Source: Clostridia bacterium
GTDB taxonomy: Bacteria > Bacillota_E > SLMV01 > PUMD01
Assembly: GCA_007128555.1 (NCBI GenBank)
Contig: SKXF01000199.1
Coordinates: forward strand, 1-7,748
Direction of reading: 5' to 3'
DNA: 7,748 nt
Shown one piece after another: positions 5,949 to 7,748 of this stretch. Position 1 is the stretch's first letter. The number at the start of each line of letters is the position of its first letter. The notes beneath the pieces were generated by a model, which was not told the DNA's origin, ran no database searches, and was given only the letters and a program-made list of their open reading frames with translations. Made by a program: the position numbers and the translations under genes.

Positions 5949-7613
5949 ATGAACCAGAACATCTCAATGGCCTATGACAGGTTCTACACCTACGACGAGT
6001 TGACTCGCTTCCTGCAGGACGCATGTGCGGCCCACCCAGAGCTCACCGAACTTGAATCCATCGGCAAGTCCTTCGAAAACCGGGATCTATGGGCGGTTAC
6101 CGTCACCAATTTCGACACGGGACCTGCAGAAGACAAGCCCGCCATGTACATCGACGCCAACATCCACGCCGGCGAAGTCACGGGCTGTGCCGTCTGCATG
6201 TACACCCTACAGTATCTTCTGAACAACTACGGCAAAGACGATCGGGTGACGGAGCTCCTCGACACCCGGGCCTTTTACATTCTTCCGCGGGTCAACCCCG
6301 ACGGGGCAGAGCTGTACCTGACCTCGACGGACATGCTCAGGAGCAGTGTCAGGCCGAACCCGGACTTCGAGCTCAAGGACAATCACCTGTATGCTGAAGA
6401 CGTAACGGGCGACGGTGAGATCCTGACCATGCGGGTGCGGGACCCAAATGGGACCCACAAGGTATCCGACAAAGACCCCCGCCTGATGTTGCCGCGAAAA
6501 CCCGATGACATCGGAGGAGTATACTACAACCTGCTCCCCGAGGGAACCATCCACAACTACGATGGCGGAGCAATCGAGATCGGCCCCCGGAAATGGGATC
6601 TCGACATCAACCGCAATTTCCCGGCAGATTGGAAACCCACCCAGGCTGGGGGCGGCCGCTACCCGCTTTCGGAGCCCGAAACTCGGGCCATGGTGGAGTT
6701 CATCCTCAATCACAAGAACATCGCCACCGTGCAGGCCTATCACACCTTTGCGGGGATCATCCTTCGCCCCTCGTGTACCCGGCCCGACGACCAGCTGGAC
6801 AAAGACGACATACGTGCCTTTGAAAGCATTGGTGAGCTCGGAACCCAGACCACGGATTATCCGGTCAAGTCCGTGTACCACGGTTTTACTCGTGACAAAG
6901 GCACGGCCCGCCAGGGCGTCTTCATAGACTGGGTCTACGAGAACCTGGGCCTCCTCGGCTACACCACGGAACTGTGGGACAAGTACGGCCGGGCAGGCAT
7001 CACCCGAGAGGACATGACGTTCGGCAAACCGGTCCCAGAGGAACAGATGTTGAAACTCTTTGCCTGGCATGACGAGGAGGAACTCGATGCCTTCGTCCCC
7101 TGGGAAGAGGTGGACCATCCTCAGCTGGGCACGGTTGAAGTTGGAGGCTTCAGGCAGAAAACCTTCCAGCAAAATACCCACTTCAAGTTCCTCGAAGATG
7201 AATGCCACAAGAACACCATCTTCAGCTTGCAGCAGGCCCTGGCCACGCCCTGCCTGGCGCTGCTGGAAACCCAGGTTTCGGAAGTGGAACCCGGCCTGTT
7301 GAAAATCACGGCAGACGTCATGAATACCGGCTACCTGTCCACCAACATCACGGCCCACGCCCTCAAGATCGGGAGCGTAAAGCCCGTTGAAGTCGTTCTG
7401 GAAGGCGAGGGGCTCACCGTTCTTGATGGGGACGCCCGACGGGAACTGGGGCAGTTGGACGGTTACATGAAGGCTGCCGATGGATACTACATGGCCCCAC
7501 CCTCCAACCTCAAGAGGGTTCAGTGGCTGGTGAAGAAGGGATCGGCCTCAAGTGCCACGGTGACGGTAAGATCGGAGCGCGCTGGAACGGTGAAGACCAC
7601 CGTAGATTTGTAG
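5949..7613 (+). CDS. M14 family zinc carboxypeptidase-like protein
   Basis: A 554-residue zinc metallocarboxypeptidase of peptidase family M14, cleaving C-terminal residues from peptides or related amide substrates. IDANIHAGEVTG gives zinc ligands H73 and E76; QAYHT gives the third ligand H265; TTELWD gives the catalytic Glu E341. RVNPDG (114-119) and DLDINRNFP (217-225; N221-R222 bind the substrate carboxylate) are classic M14 blocks. The insertion at about 120-215 contains DVTGDGEILTMRVRDPNG, with a DxTxDG loop resembling a calcium-binding turn; I recall such inserts in bacterial M14 relatives. Residues from about 385 to 554 form an extra C-terminal part ending in likely beta strands. No signal peptide or membrane helix is visible, so it appears cytosolic, which suggests intracellular peptide breakdown. 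It is longer than minimal M14 enzymes (about 300 residues). GGAGG before ATG 5949 fixes the start. It is a single-gene unit ending at the GC hairpin. Confidence 0.9.
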   Translation: MNQNISMAYDRFYTYDELTRFLQDACAAHPELTELESIGKSFENRDLWAVTVTNFDTGPAEDKPAMYIDANIHAGEVTGCAVCMYTLQYLLNNYGKDDRVTELLDTRAFYILPRVNPDGAELYLTSTDMLRSSVRPNPDFELKDNHLYAEDVTGDGEILTMRVRDPNGTHKVSDKDPRLMLPRKPDDIGGVYYNLLPEGTIHNYDGGAIEIGPRKWDLDINRNFPADWKPTQAGGGRYPLSEPETRAMVEFILNHKNIATVQAYHTFAGIILRPSCTRPDDQLDKDDIRAFESIGELGTQTTDYPVKSVYHGFTRDKGTARQGVFIDWVYENLGLLGYTTELWDKYGRAGITREDMTFGKPVPEEQMLKLFAWHDEEELDAFVPWEEVDHPQLGTVEVGGFRQKTFQQNTHFKFLEDECHKNTIFSLQQALATPCLALLETQVSEVEPGLLKITADVMNTGYLSTNITAHALKIGSVKPVEVVLEGEGLTVLDGDARRELGQLDGYMKAADGYYMAPPSNLKRVQWLVKKGSASSATVTVRSERAGTVKTTVDL

Positions 7614-7627
7614 GATTAACGATCCTC

Positions 7628-7652
7628 CCGGGCCCCGTGTCACGGGGCCCGG
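7628..7652 (+). terminator. GC-rich terminator hairpin after the M14 gene
   Basis: A perfect 10-bp stem, CCGGGCCCCG (7628-7637) and CGGGGCCCGG (7643-7652), with the 5-base loop TGTCA, 14 bases past the TAG stop. It is followed by ACTTCTTCC, only moderately T-rich, but the stem is very strong. It most likely ends the peptidase transcript. Confidence 0.75.
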
Positions 7653-7748
7653 ACTTCTTCCACGGCTGCTTCGTTGCGAATCTCTGACCGCACTTTGCGA
7701 GAATCACGAGTTTACGATTGCATTGCTCGACCCATTATGCAGACCCCA

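Noticed and set aside
6207..7358. 383-codon antisense frame within the M14 gene
   Set aside because: Shadow of a clearly real gene whose motifs all lie on the plus strand; long antisense frames are common in GC-rich DNA.

Overview
The window is a GC-rich stretch of bacterial chromosome with ordinary housekeeping or catabolic gene density. It holds five complete protein genes and one truncated at the left edge. I see no rRNA, tRNA, CRISPR array, phage or transposase genes. The gene set (a PflX-type radical SAM protein, a PLP fold-type I aminotransferase, a DDAH/amidinotransferase-like hydrolase and two metallopeptidase-type proteins) fits an anaerobic or peptide/amino-acid-using bacterium. Bacillota or Chloroflexota would be my guess, but no marker gene here fixes the taxonomy.

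Layout, left to right. Positions 2-742 (+) encode the C-terminal half of an MFS transporter, convergent with the next gene. Positions 909-1811 (-) encode a COG1313/PflX-like radical SAM protein. After a 201-base gap, 2013-3254 (-) encodes a membrane-anchored, DUF4932-like protein with an HEWGH zinc motif. It lies directly downstream of, and is probably translationally coupled to, a class-V aminotransferase (3292-4419, -). A 414-base non-coding stretch follows, containing an 11-bp perfect inverted repeat. Then comes an amidinohydrolase (4834-5766, -), whose real start is ATG 5766 judged by its ribosome binding site. It is divergent from an M14 zinc carboxypeptidase-like gene (5949-7613, +), and the 182-base spacer between them holds a nested hairpin. 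A strong GC hairpin at 7628-7652 ends that gene.

How they may work together (inference): the M14 enzyme would release amino acids from peptides, the guanidine hydrolase would process arginine-like compounds, and the aminotransferase-fold enzyme would act on an amino acid. The HEWGH protein is predicted to sit outside the membrane and may act on external proteins. Nothing proves a single pathway. The most notable sequence-level points are a probable one-base frameshift at the start of the HEWGH gene, which detaches its signal peptide from a TAATG coupled start; an Asp-to-Cys change in the active-site EGxD motif of the amidinohydrolase; and the palindromic repeat downstream of that gene. I did not find a convincing new multi-gene system.
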